This document shows positions 46,996 through 55,482 of a stretch of DNA of 64,000 nt, piece after piece. Source of the DNA: Streptomyces galbus (GTDB lineage: Bacteria; Actinomycetota; Actinomycetes; Streptomycetales; Streptomycetaceae); contig NZ_SZPR01000001.1 of NCBI RefSeq assembly GCF_005280195.1, positions 1 through 64,000 on the forward strand. The letters run 5' to 3'. The notes beneath the pieces were generated by a model, which was given only the letters and a program-made list of their open reading frames with translations, ran no database searches and was not told where the DNA came from. How positions within the stretch are numbered: position 1 is the first letter of the stretch; each line of letters begins with the position of its first letter. The position numbers were made by a program, and so were the translations under genes.

Positions 46996-48281
46996 CAGCG
47001 ACTGCCCGCCTTCTCGTCGTCGGTCGGTCCGGACGCGTCCCCGCGACCGGCCGGTGCCGTCTGCCGTACCACCCGCGGAGTCCCACCGGGGTGCGCCGCG
47101 GCGGCACCGCGGCGCAGCCGCGCCAGCAGCCGTCCGCCGGCGTGCCGGCTCCACAGGCCCCACATCGCGCGGCCGGGCGCGGTGTCGTCACGGGCGCCCC
47201 AGGCCAGCTCGCGGCCGGCCGGGGCGGGGCGCAGCGCGGTCAGCGGGGCGTAGTTCTCCACCACGAACAGCCGCCCGGGCAGCGGTCGTCCGTCGGGCAG
47301 GGGACGGTGTGTCAGGTCGAGGTGCTGGGCGCGGACGACGTCCAGCCCGGCCGTGTCGGTGAAGAGCCGGAACTGGGCGCCGGGCCGGGGGTTGAAGTCG
47401 AGCAGGTGGTAGCGGCCGGTCGTGCCGCAGCGGCGGAAGTCCAGGTCGAAGATGCCCCGGTAGCCCAGTCCCGCGGCGAGCCGCTCGGCCAGCGCCTGCA
47501 CCTGCGGGTTGGGCGTCCACGTGCCGGCCGCCGTCAGCCCCGCCGCGCGCGGCCAGGCCAGGAGCTTGCGCCCGGGGCCGCCCGCGCGCACCGCGCCGGA
47601 CCGGTCGGCGTACCCGTGGAAGAACCAGTCGCGGCCGGCGCCCGGCGGCAGGAACTCCTGGAGGAGCAGCCGGCTGCCCGCCTCGGCGCCGCGCGCGTAC
47701 AGCTCGCGTGCCTCCCGCGGGCTGCGCACCACCAGCGTGCTGCGCAGCCCCGCCCCGGCGGGCAGCAGCCAGGGGCGGCTCCACTTGGCGACCACCGGCA
47801 GCCCCAGCCGCCAGGCGGCCGCGGCGGCCTGGGCCGCGCTGTCGGGGACGACGGTCGTCGGGTGCGGGACGTCCGCCGCGGCGCACAGCTCCGCCAGCTC
47901 CGCCTTGTCGGCGACCCGCTCGGGCAGGTCGCCGGGCTGCTGCGGCAGCAGGAACGCGGGCGTCAGCCGCGCGCGCAGCCGGCTGACCGCGACCGCGCCC
48001 GCGTCGTCCATCGGGATCAGCACGGCGGGCCGTGCGACGCGCGCGGCCACCCGCAGCAGCGTGGCCGCGACCTCGTCGGGGCCGGCGCCGGGCGGCGGCG
48101 GGGGATGCAGCTCGCGCACGAACCGGGAGGCGCGTACGGGACTTCCCGTCACGTCCGCGACGAGGTGCACGTCGACGTCGGCTCTGCCGAGCGAGCGCAC
48201 GGCCCCCAGCGTTCCGTGGTGAAAGGGATTCCGGTCGATCCGCAGCAGTACGGCGGGGACACGGGTGTCGAGCAGGGACAC
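46995..48281 (-). CDS. ATP-grasp carboxylate-amine ligase-like protein
   Basis: 428 aa. ATP-grasp hallmarks are ADKAELAELCAAADVPHPTT, LPVVAKWSRPWL, LLLQEFLPPGAGRDWFFHGYAD and FDLDFRRCGTTGRYHLLDFNPRPGAQFRLF (Mg-binding Asp/Asn). The N-terminus VPAVLLRIDRNPFHHGTLGAVRSLGR resembles D-aspartate ligase/carbamoyl-phosphate-like ATP-grasp proteins. The GTG start at 48281 has gaaggaaa upstream. It is divergent from the GH26-like gene. It probably joins a carboxylate to an amine, perhaps decorating a glycan together with the FAD enzyme; that is inference. Confidence 0.82.
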   Translation of the reverse strand: MSLLDTRVPAVLLRIDRNPFHHGTLGAVRSLGRADVDVHLVADVTGSPVRASRFVRELHPPPPPGAGPDEVAATLLRVAARVARPAVLIPMDDAGAVAVSRLRARLTPAFLLPQQPGDLPERVADKAELAELCAAADVPHPTTVVPDSAAQAAAAAWRLGLPVVAKWSRPWLLPAGAGLRSTLVVRSPREARELYARGAEAGSRLLLQEFLPPGAGRDWFFHGYADRSGAVRAGGPGRKLLAWPRAAGLTAAGTWTPNPQVQALAERLAAGLGYRGIFDLDFRRCGTTGRYHLLDFNPRPGAQFRLFTDTAGLDVVRAQHLDLTHRPLPDGRPLPGRLFVVENYAPLTALRPAPAGRELAWGARDDTAPGRAMWGLWSRHAGGRLLARLRRGAAAAHPGGTPRVVRQTAPAGRGDASGPTDDEKAGSR

Positions 48282-48418
48282 GTACCAATTTCCTTCGGTC
48301 GGTTCACCGGAGCGGCCGAGCGGAACACTCGAAAGCCGTAGCGGCGGTGGCGTACTTCCTTTTCGTGTGACTTTCATGTGACTGGCCGTCAGTAATTCGG
48401 CGTGAGGAAGGAGCAGGC

Positions 48419-49891
48419 ATGACCCCACAGCAGCGCGGCGTCCGCTCGCAGCGGCTGGCCGTCGTGGCGGCGGCGCTCGTCGCGTCGGCCGCCCTGGCGT
48501 GCGGACCCGGATTCGCCGCGGGCGCGGGGGTGACGCGGGCCGACGACCCGCCCGCTCCCACCCCCGCCGTCCCGGCCCCGCCCGCCACCGCGCAGACCCC
48601 GGTCCCGCAGGCTCCCGTCCCCCTGGCTCCGGCCCCGGAGCCCCCGGCCCCGCAGAACCCCGCCCCGCAGCCCCCGGCACCCGTGACGCCGGCCCCGCAG
48701 CCCCCGGCACCCGTGACGCCGGCCCCGGTGACGCCGGCCCCCGTGCCCCCGGCCGTGACCCCGGCGCCCGAGCCGCCCGCCGCTCCCGCTCCGGCGCCGC
48801 CGCAACGCCCCGCCTTCGGCGCCTACCTCGACTACGGCCCCCTCGGCGTCGCCCGGATGGCCCAGCTCAGCACCTGGCTCGGCGGCGCCGAGCTGCGCGT
48901 CGGGCACACCTACCTGCCGGGCGACCGGTGGAGCAATATCGAGGGCCGGCCCGGCTTCCTCGACGTCTGGGCGCACTGGCGCCGGGAGAAGGCCGACCGG
49001 ATGTTCGTCCTCAATGTGCCGATGATGGAGCGCAACGAGGACGGCGTGTCCGACGCCGAGGTGCGCCGCCTGCTGCGCCGGGGCGCCGCCGGGGAGTTCG
49101 ATCAGCACTTCAGGGCCCTCGCCGAACGGCTGGTCGAGCTGGACGTGCCGGACACGGTGCTGGTGCTCGGCTGGGAGATGAACGGCATCACGTACACCCA
49201 TCGCTGTGGCCCCGACCCCGAGGCCTGGAAGACGTACTGGAACAGGATCGTCACCACCATGCGGTCGGTGCCCGGGCAGAAGTTCAAGTTCGACTTCGCG
49301 CCGAGCCGCGGCCGGGACGCCGTTCCGTGGACGCAGTGCTATCCGGGTGACGACACGGTCGACATCGTGGGAATGGACTCCTACGACCAGCCGAGCGGCC
49401 TCACCTTCGACGAACAGGTGAAGGAACCGTACGGCCTGCAGGAACACGTGGAGTTCGCCGAGAAGCACGGCAAGGCCATTTCCTATCCCGAATGGGGCCT
49501 TTTCCGCAACGGCGACAACTCCACCTACATGCGGGGCATGCTCGCCTGGATGGACGCGCACAAACCGCTGTACAACACACTGACCGACTACTGCCCGCAC
49601 GGCGTGTGGCAGTGCCGGCAGAACCCGAAGGCGTCGGAGATCTACCGCGCCGTCCTCTCCGGCCGCCCCGCCGTCCCGACCCTGCTGCCGTCCGTCCCGG
49701 CCCCGCTGCCGTCCCCGGCCGTACCGAGCGCCCAGCCCGCGACGCCGCAGCCCGCGGGACAGCCGCTGCCCCAGCCGTCGCCGACCGCGGCGCCCGTCCG
49801 CTGCTCGCCGCTCGACCTGGGCGACTGGGTCGAGCACTGGCTCGGCGGCAAGCTGTGCGTCCGCCTCGACTGGTACTCCCGTCACCGCTGA
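48419..49891 (+). CDS. Secreted GH26-like glycoside hydrolase with Pro-rich linker
   Basis: 490 aa. A signal peptide (to about residue 34-40) is followed by an 80-residue Pro/Ala-rich linker (about 44-130). The catalytic region (131-400) has WEMNG (Glu253, acid/base) and SYPEWG (Glu358, nucleophile), typical of GH26-like beta-mannanase folds. A short C-terminal Cys-containing tail follows. The DNA of the linker contains two exact 30-bp repeats near 48665-48724. The ATG has aggaagga upstream. It converges with the polysaccharide operon, 28 nt apart, and likely cuts or trims that polymer during export or remodelling. Confidence 0.85.
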   Translation: MTPQQRGVRSQRLAVVAAALVASAALACGPGFAAGAGVTRADDPPAPTPAVPAPPATAQTPVPQAPVPLAPAPEPPAPQNPAPQPPAPVTPAPQPPAPVTPAPVTPAPVPPAVTPAPEPPAAPAPAPPQRPAFGAYLDYGPLGVARMAQLSTWLGGAELRVGHTYLPGDRWSNIEGRPGFLDVWAHWRREKADRMFVLNVPMMERNEDGVSDAEVRRLLRRGAAGEFDQHFRALAERLVELDVPDTVLVLGWEMNGITYTHRCGPDPEAWKTYWNRIVTTMRSVPGQKFKFDFAPSRGRDAVPWTQCYPGDDTVDIVGMDSYDQPSGLTFDEQVKEPYGLQEHVEFAEKHGKAISYPEWGLFRNGDNSTYMRGMLAWMDAHKPLYNTLTDYCPHGVWQCRQNPKASEIYRAVLSGRPAVPTLLPSVPAPLPSPAVPSAQPATPQPAGQPLPQPSPTAAPVRCSPLDLGDWVEHWLGGKLCVRLDWYSRHR

Positions 49892-49919
49892 CCGTGCCGC
49901 GGGTGGCGGCGGGTCCGGC

Positions 49920-51092
49920 TCAGGGTCTGCCGCCACCGGTGTGCTCCCTCGACTGCCCGCGCGCCTCCCACCGGCGCACCACCTCCTTGCCCCGCCGCCG
50001 CGCCGCCGCGTCGCACAGGGCCGCCTGCAGCAGCGGGGCGGTGCGCCGACGGGCCATCAGCAGCCGCTGGCTGACCACCGTGTCGGGCCGCCAGTGGTGC
50101 TTGTACGGCTCGTCGCCGCGCAGCAGGCTCAGCGTGTCGTGGCCGCCGTCGCGGGTGTGCTCGGTGCAGGCGTCCAGCAGCATCACCGCCACGTCGGCCT
50201 TGCGCTCGCGCAGCCGGGGGTGGGCGCCGTACAGGTAGCCCCCGGCCAGCCGCGGCGACAGCAGCGTCAGGTCGACGGCCACCACCTCGCCCTCCAGCAG
50301 GAACTCGGTGACCACCGCGTCCCCGGAGCGCACCATCGCCTCGGCCGCGCGCACCAGGTGCGTACGGAACCGGGGCCGCAGGTGCTCGCCCGTCACCTTC
50401 CGCCCCTGCCACTGCAGCGCGTGCAGCTCCAGGAGCCGGCCCAGGGCCCGGTCCACCTCCCGCGGGCCGACCGGCCGGCGCTCCACGCCCAGCGCGGCCA
50501 GCTTGCGCAGCTTGGCCCGCACCCGCTGGGCCTTCGCCGACGGCAGCCGCGCCAGCAGCTCGTCCATCGGCACCGCGGGCAGCTCCAGGCACACCGAGTC
50601 GTCCACCCGGTGCCGGGGCCCGCGCCAGCGCGCGTAGACCCGCTCGACCGCGCCGCCGGGGCGGACCTCGCGGAAGTCGACGAGCGCGGTGCGGGCGGCG
50701 GCGGCCAGCCCCTCGGTGAGCGCGGCGACGGCCTCCTCGCCGCGCTCGTCGTCGACCAGCACGTCCGCGTAGTCGGAGACGGCCCCGCCGAGCGGCACGA
50801 GCGCGGGCAGCGGACGGCGCACGGCCGTCAGCGGGGCCGCGGCCAGCAGTTCGCCGCCGTCGCGCACCACCAGCAGCCGCAGCCGCCCGGGCGTGCCGTA
50901 CGAGCGCCACCAGGCGTGCAGCCAGGCGTGGTGCTGGAACGGGGTGGCTGTGGCACAGCGCCGGTACAGCCGCCCCCAGACGGGCGCGAGGTCGGCGAAC
51001 GCGGCCTCGTCGGTGAGCAGTTCGCACACCGCCCCGGAGCGGCGCGCCGAGCGTGCGGTGTCCGGGAACGTGCCCGTGAGCGCCGCGTTCAC
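49920..51092 (-). CDS. GNAT/FemAB-like acyltransferase (BioF2-like domain)
   Basis: 390 aa. The central DPLLPSAKAQRVRAKLRKL-like part and LELHALQWQGRKVTGEHL, FLLEGEVVAVDLTLLSPRLAGGYLYGAHP are typical of the acetyltransferase (GNAT_6/BioF2-like) family found in exopolysaccharide clusters. It probably adds an acyl or aminoacyl group to the polysaccharide. The GTG start overlaps the Wzz-like stop by 4 nt. Last gene of the polysaccharide operon. Confidence 0.85.
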   Translation of the reverse strand: MNAALTGTFPDTARSARRSGAVCELLTDEAAFADLAPVWGRLYRRCATATPFQHHAWLHAWWRSYGTPGRLRLLVVRDGGELLAAAPLTAVRRPLPALVPLGGAVSDYADVLVDDERGEEAVAALTEGLAAAARTALVDFREVRPGGAVERVYARWRGPRHRVDDSVCLELPAVPMDELLARLPSAKAQRVRAKLRKLAALGVERRPVGPREVDRALGRLLELHALQWQGRKVTGEHLRPRFRTHLVRAAEAMVRSGDAVVTEFLLEGEVVAVDLTLLSPRLAGGYLYGAHPRLRERKADVAVMLLDACTEHTRDGGHDTLSLLRGDEPYKHHWRPDTVVSQRLLMARRRTAPLLQAALCDAAARRRGKEVVRRWEARGQSREHTGGGRP

Positions 51093-51748
51093 AGTGCCCC
51101 GTGCGCGTCGGCGGCCACGGCCGGCCCGGGCACCGCGGCCGGCCGGCCGGACTCCTCCTCGCGGGCCCGCCGCGGCCGGACCAGCAGCACCAGGCCGCCC
51201 AGCAGCCCGCCCGCGCTCGCGCCGACCAGGCCGGTCACCGCGGGCGACGCGGACGACGGCCCGGACGGCTCGACGGCGCGGGCGAACTGCTGGAGCCGGA
51301 CGTTGGTGGCGCTCTGGGTGTGCGCCGCGTACTGGGTCAGGGCGCGCGAGACGGCGTTGGCCATGTCGGCGGCCACGTCCGCCCGGTCGGAGTTCGCGGT
51401 GACGGCGACCATCGGCGCGTCCGGCGAGGTCGCGGTCTGCACGTCCCGCTGGAGCGTCGCCGCCGGCACCCCGGCCCACACCTGCGCGTCGCCGAGCACC
51501 GCGAGCTGGGTGGCGACCCGCCCGTACGCCTGCGCGAAGCCCAGCGCGGACGCCGGGTCGGACTTCTCGGTGGGGACGGCGACCACGTAGGCCGTCGCCG
51601 TGTAGACGGGCGGCTCCAGCGCGCCGTACGCGGCGCCGAGCAGACCGCCCGTGACGACGCCCGCCGCGAGCAGCGACCACGGCGGGAGCGTCCTGACCCG
51701 CGCGAGCCGACGGGACCGGCCGTGCTGCCGGGTGGTGTTCTCGGTCAT
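51089..51748 (-). CDS. Wzz-like chain-length/membrane protein
   Basis: 219 aa. One span at about 24-46 (LPPWSLLAAGVVTGGLLGAAYG), an extracytoplasmic part (VYTATAYVVAVPTEKSDPASALGF, QYAAHTQSATNVRLQQFARAVEP) and a second span near 165-187. This is the layout of Wzz/polysaccharide co-polymerases, which set chain length. There is no tyrosine-kinase domain. It overlaps both neighbours by 4 nt. Confidence 0.82.
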   Translation of the reverse strand: MTENTTRQHGRSRRLARVRTLPPWSLLAAGVVTGGLLGAAYGALEPPVYTATAYVVAVPTEKSDPASALGFAQAYGRVATQLAVLGDAQVWAGVPAATLQRDVQTATSPDAPMVAVTANSDRADVAADMANAVSRALTQYAAHTQSATNVRLQQFARAVEPSGPSSASPAVTGLVGASAGGLLGGLVLLVRPRRAREEESGRPAAVPGPAVAADAHGAL

Positions 51749-52968
51749 GACGAACTGACTCCCTGGGGTGACGGGGACGGGGACGTGCGGGAGGCGGGGG
51801 AGACGGCGGCCGCGGGGGCCGTGCGGGGCCTTCCGGCAGCGGACGGCAGCGGGCGGCCCTCGACCACCGCGGCGTACACCTCCGTCAGGCGGGCCGCGCT
51901 GCGGGCGATGTCGTAGTGCCGGGCCGCCTCGGGGGCCTCACGCGGGTGCGGGCCCCGGGCGCGGGTGCTGGCGACGGCCCGGGCGAACGCGTCGGGGCCG
52001 CCGGTGACACGCCGGGCGCCGGGCGCGGCGTGCGGGGGCAGGTCCTCGACCGCCGGGCAGGAGGTGTACAGCACGGGCAGCCCGGCCGCGAGCCCCTCCA
52101 CCACCGCCAGCCCGAACGCCTCCTCGGCGGACGGCGAGGCGAGCAGGTCCATCGCCGAGACGAGGGACGGCAGGTCGGGGCCCGGGCCGCCGTCGGGCAG
52201 GCCGGGCCGCTCGCCGGTGAACAACACCCGGTCGGCGACGCCGGCGTCGTGGGCGGTGCGCCGCAGCACGTTCTCCTCGGGCCCGCCCCCGACCAGGACC
52301 AGCCAGTGGTCCTCGGGCAGCCGGGCCAGGGCGCGCACCAGGACGTCGAAGCGCTTGCCCGCGGCCAGGCGCCCGATCCCGCCCACGACGAAGGCGCCCC
52401 CGGGCAGCCCGAGCCGCTGCCGGGTGCGCTCCCGGGCCGCCGGGTCGAAGCGGAAGCGGGCCAGGTCGATGCCGTTGGGCACCACCTCGACGCGCGAGGC
52501 GGGCACGCCCCAGCGGGTGAGCCGTGCGGCGACCGTCGGCGACACGGCGACCGTGGCCCGGCCCAGCCGCTCCCCGGCCAGGTACAGCGCCCGCACGCCC
52601 CGGGTCAGCGGGCGCCCCTCCATCTGGGAGTCGCCGAGGGAGTGCTCGGTGGCCACGACCGCCCGCACCCCCGCCAGCCGCGCGGCCAGCCGGCCGTACA
52701 GACAGGCCCGGTACAGGTGGGTGTGCACGAGGTCGTAGCGGCCGGAGCGCACCAGCCGGGCCAGCCGGGGCAGGGCGGCCAGGTCGCGGTTGCCGGCCAT
52801 GCCGAGGTGGGTGACGCGGACGCCGTCGGCGGTCAGCCCGTCGGCCACCGCGCCCGGGTGGGTGAGCGTCACCACGTCGCAGTCGACGGGCAGGTGCCGC
52901 AGCAGCAGCCGCAGTTGCTGCTCGGCGCCGCCCACCCCGAGCCCGGTGATGACGTGCAGCGCCTTCAC
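51745..52968 (-). CDS. Glycosyltransferase family 4
   Basis: 407 aa GT-B fold. N-terminal HVITGLGVGGAEQQLRLLLR, HTHLYRACLYGRLAA and ATEHS; C-terminal VPNGIDLARFRF, GIGRLAAGKRFDVLVRALARL and SPSAEEAFGLAVVEGLAAGLPV (the E-x7-E motif). It adds a sugar from a nucleotide donor on the cytoplasmic side. The GTG start overlaps the deacetylase stop. The C-terminal 30 residues are low-complexity. Confidence 0.92.
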   Translation of the reverse strand: MKALHVITGLGVGGAEQQLRLLLRHLPVDCDVVTLTHPGAVADGLTADGVRVTHLGMAGNRDLAALPRLARLVRSGRYDLVHTHLYRACLYGRLAARLAGVRAVVATEHSLGDSQMEGRPLTRGVRALYLAGERLGRATVAVSPTVAARLTRWGVPASRVEVVPNGIDLARFRFDPAARERTRQRLGLPGGAFVVGGIGRLAAGKRFDVLVRALARLPEDHWLVLVGGGPEENVLRRTAHDAGVADRVLFTGERPGLPDGGPGPDLPSLVSAMDLLASPSAEEAFGLAVVEGLAAGLPVLYTSCPAVEDLPPHAAPGARRVTGGPDAFARAVASTRARGPHPREAPEAARHYDIARSAARLTEVYAAVVEGRPLPSAAGRPRTAPAAAVSPASRTSPSPSPQGVSSS

Positions 52969-53723
52969 CGCGGCTCCGCCACGGGACGCCGGCGCAGCCG
53001 GTGCAGCCGGTACTTCAGGAACAGCCGCAGGGCCGTGTCGCGCTCGCCGACGTGCAGCCGCGGCAGGGCGTACGGGCCGGTCAGCGGGCCCGGGTCGATG
53101 GCGCACGCGTACGCGTACCCGGCGGCGCGCACGGCGTCGACGACGCGCCGGTCGACGGTGCCGTACGGGTAGCAGAAGCCCGCGGGCTCGGCGCCGAGCA
53201 GGTCGCGCAGCGCGGCGCGGCTGCCCGCGGTCTCCGCCGCGAGGGTGGCGTCGTCGACACGGGTGAGGTCGAGGTGGGTGAGTCCGTGCGAGCCGATCTC
53301 GGTGCCCGCGTCGGCCGCCGCGCGGATGCCGTCGGCGGTCAGCAGCGGCTTGCACGGGCCGGGCCGGTCCCAGGCGTTCTCCCCGCCGAGCCGGCCGGGC
53401 AGCACGAACAGGGTCGCGGTGCAGCCGTGGCGGGTGAGCAGGGGCAGCGCGTCGCTGAGGAAGTCGGCGTACCCGTCGTCGAAGGTCAGCCCGACCAGGT
53501 CGTGGCCCTCGCCCCGGGCGCGGGCGGCGAGCAGTTCGGCCATGGACACCCCGCGCAGGCCCCGGCCGCGCAGCCACGCGAGCTGCCGGTCCAGCCGCTC
53601 GGGCGTGACCGTCACCAGGTAGGGGTCGTGGGTGCGGTCGCCCACCGAGTGGTACATCGCCACCCAGGGGACCGGGCCGGGCGTCTGCGCCGGGCGTCGT
53701 GCGGTGTCAGCGGGAACGGACAT
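52965..53723 (-). CDS. Polysaccharide deacetylase (NodB domain)
   Basis: 252 aa. LTFDDGYADF (residues 80-88) contains the catalytic/metal Asp pair, and IGSHGLTHLDL supplies the metal-binding His residues; CYPYGTVD follows. It removes N-acetyl groups from a glycan. No signal peptide is seen, so it may act at the cytoplasmic face or on lipid-linked units. It overlaps the MurJ-like gene by 17 nt. Confidence 0.9.
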   Translation of the reverse strand: MSVPADTARRPAQTPGPVPWVAMYHSVGDRTHDPYLVTVTPERLDRQLAWLRGRGLRGVSMAELLAARARGEGHDLVGLTFDDGYADFLSDALPLLTRHGCTATLFVLPGRLGGENAWDRPGPCKPLLTADGIRAAADAGTEIGSHGLTHLDLTRVDDATLAAETAGSRAALRDLLGAEPAGFCYPYGTVDRRVVDAVRAAGYAYACAIDPGPLTGPYALPRLHVGERDTALRLFLKYRLHRLRRRPVAEPR

Positions 53724-55482
53724 GCGGCAGCCTCCGGAACGCGGAACGGACGGAACTCAGTGCGGCGTCGACGCCCTGGGCGCCCAGCGCCCGGCCGAGC
53801 ACCACGAAGACGGCGGTCACGGTGAGCGCCCCCGCCGCCAGGCCGGCGAGCGGGTCGCCCGAGCGGCCCGCGACGAGCGCCCCGGTGACGGTGGCGGCCA
53901 CGGCCGCCAGGACCGGCCGGGCCAGCTCGCGCAGCAGGGCGCGGACCCGGACCGGCACGGCCCGCGGGCGGCCGTGCCGGCCCGTGCTCCTGGTGCCGGT
54001 CAGCAGGACCAGCGCGGTGGCGGTGATGCCGGCCGCGTTGGCGGCGGCGATCCCGTACACGCCCCAGGGCCCCACGGTCAGCGCGCCGGCCACGCAGGTG
54101 ACGGCGATCCCGACGCTCATCGCGCCGACCGGGTACCAGGTGGCGCGGCCCGCCGAGAAGTAGGAGCGGGTGAGCGCCCCCACCAGCGTCTGGCCGAGCA
54201 GCCCGAGCGCGTACACCCGTATCACCCCGGCCGTCGCGGCGGTGTCCCGCGCGGTGAACGCGCCGCGCTGGAACAGCACTTCGATGATCTGCGGGGCGCA
54301 CGCGATGACCGTGGCCGTGCCCAGCAGCACCACGCAGGCGGCCAGCGCCACGTCCCGTTCCACCCGGTCGCGGGCCCGTTCGGTGTCCCCGTCGGCGAGG
54401 GCGCGCGCGACCACCGGAAAGGTGACCGTGCACAGCATCAGCGACAGGATCATCGGCATCTGCGCGACCTTCTGCGCGTAGTTGAGGTGCGAGATGGCCC
54501 CGGCGGGAAGCTGCGAGGCGAGGAACCGCTCGACCAGCACCTGCGACTGGCGGCACAGCGCGAACAGCAGCACGCTCGCCACCAGCGCCGTGTCGAGCGG
54601 ACGCGGCTCCTCGGCGGGCGCACCCGCCCGCTGCCCGCCGCGCCGCCCCAACTGCCGCACCAGCGAGGGCACCTGGACGGCCACCATCAGGCAGCCGCCC
54701 ACCGCCACACCGGCCGCCGCCGCGCGCACCCCCCACCGCCCTCCGAGGGCGAGCATGCCGGTGATGATCCCGGCGTTGTACGCCACGTAGATCGCCGCCG
54801 GCGCCACGAACCTCCGGTGGGCGCGCAGGGCGGCGGAGCAGTACCCGGCGAGGCCGAAGCTGACCACGCAGGTGGCGGTGAGCCGGGTGCAGTCGACGGC
54901 GAGACCCGCGTCGGGCAGCCCCGGCGCGAGCACGTCCACGAGCTGCGGCGCGGTGAGGACCAGGAGCGCGCCGACGGCGGCGAAGGCCAGCGACAGCCGG
55001 GGCAGCGTGCCCGCGACCAGGGCCCGCACCGGGTCCCCGCCGGCGCCCCGCGCCCGCCGCGACAGGGCCGCGCTGAAGGCCGGGATCAGCGCGAACGCCA
55101 GCCCGTCCTCGATCAGCAGGGTGGCCGCGAACTCCGGCACGGTCCACGCCACCAGGAAGGCGTCGGTGTCGCTGCCCGCCCCGAACAGCCGGGCCAGCGC
55201 CTGGTCACGGACCAGCCCGAGCAGCGACCCCGCGAGCGACAGCCCGGCCGTGACGAGCGCGGCCCGCGCGAGGAAGCCCCGCGAGGGGGCGGGGAGTTCG
55301 GGTCCCCCGGAGGACGGCTCGGCGGGCAGCCCGGGCGTTCCCGATGGTCCGGGTGCTCCCGGCGCCCCCGGCGCTCCTGATGCTCCGGGCGTTCCGGGGG
55401 ACGACACGGTGGACGGCGGCCGTGCCGGCGGCACGGACGCGGGTCCGTCGGCCGGGGGTGTCCGGGAGGGCGTCACCGTCAT
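53707..55482 (-). CDS. MurJ-like (MVF/MOP) lipid-linked oligosaccharide flippase with collagen-like N-terminus
   Basis: 591 aa with about 14 spans. The start of the transporter part (GFLARAALVTAGLSLAGSLLGLVRDQALARLFG) is characteristic of MurJ. The first 70 residues are soluble and contain eight Gly-X-Y triplets (residues 30-53), a collagen-like stretch. In this operon it probably plays the Wzx role, flipping polyprenyl-linked sugar units. Its start overlaps the ligase stop by 4 nt. It is not the cell-division MurJ, which normally lies near the origin. Confidence 0.9.
   Translation of the reverse strand: MTVTPSRTPPADGPASVPPARPPSTVSSPGTPGASGAPGAPGAPGPSGTPGLPAEPSSGGPELPAPSRGFLARAALVTAGLSLAGSLLGLVRDQALARLFGAGSDTDAFLVAWTVPEFAATLLIEDGLAFALIPAFSAALSRRARGAGGDPVRALVAGTLPRLSLAFAAVGALLVLTAPQLVDVLAPGLPDAGLAVDCTRLTATCVVSFGLAGYCSAALRAHRRFVAPAAIYVAYNAGIITGMLALGGRWGVRAAAAGVAVGGCLMVAVQVPSLVRQLGRRGGQRAGAPAEEPRPLDTALVASVLLFALCRQSQVLVERFLASQLPAGAISHLNYAQKVAQMPMILSLMLCTVTFPVVARALADGDTERARDRVERDVALAACVVLLGTATVIACAPQIIEVLFQRGAFTARDTAATAGVIRVYALGLLGQTLVGALTRSYFSAGRATWYPVGAMSVGIAVTCVAGALTVGPWGVYGIAAANAAGITATALVLLTGTRSTGRHGRPRAVPVRVRALLRELARPVLAAVAATVTGALVAGRSGDPLAGLAAGALTVTAVFVVLGRALGAQGVDAALSSVRSAFRRLPHVRSR

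Noticed and set aside
53707..55482. Essential peptidoglycan MurJ
   Set aside because: Context is a polysaccharide operon; the housekeeping copy is expected elsewhere.
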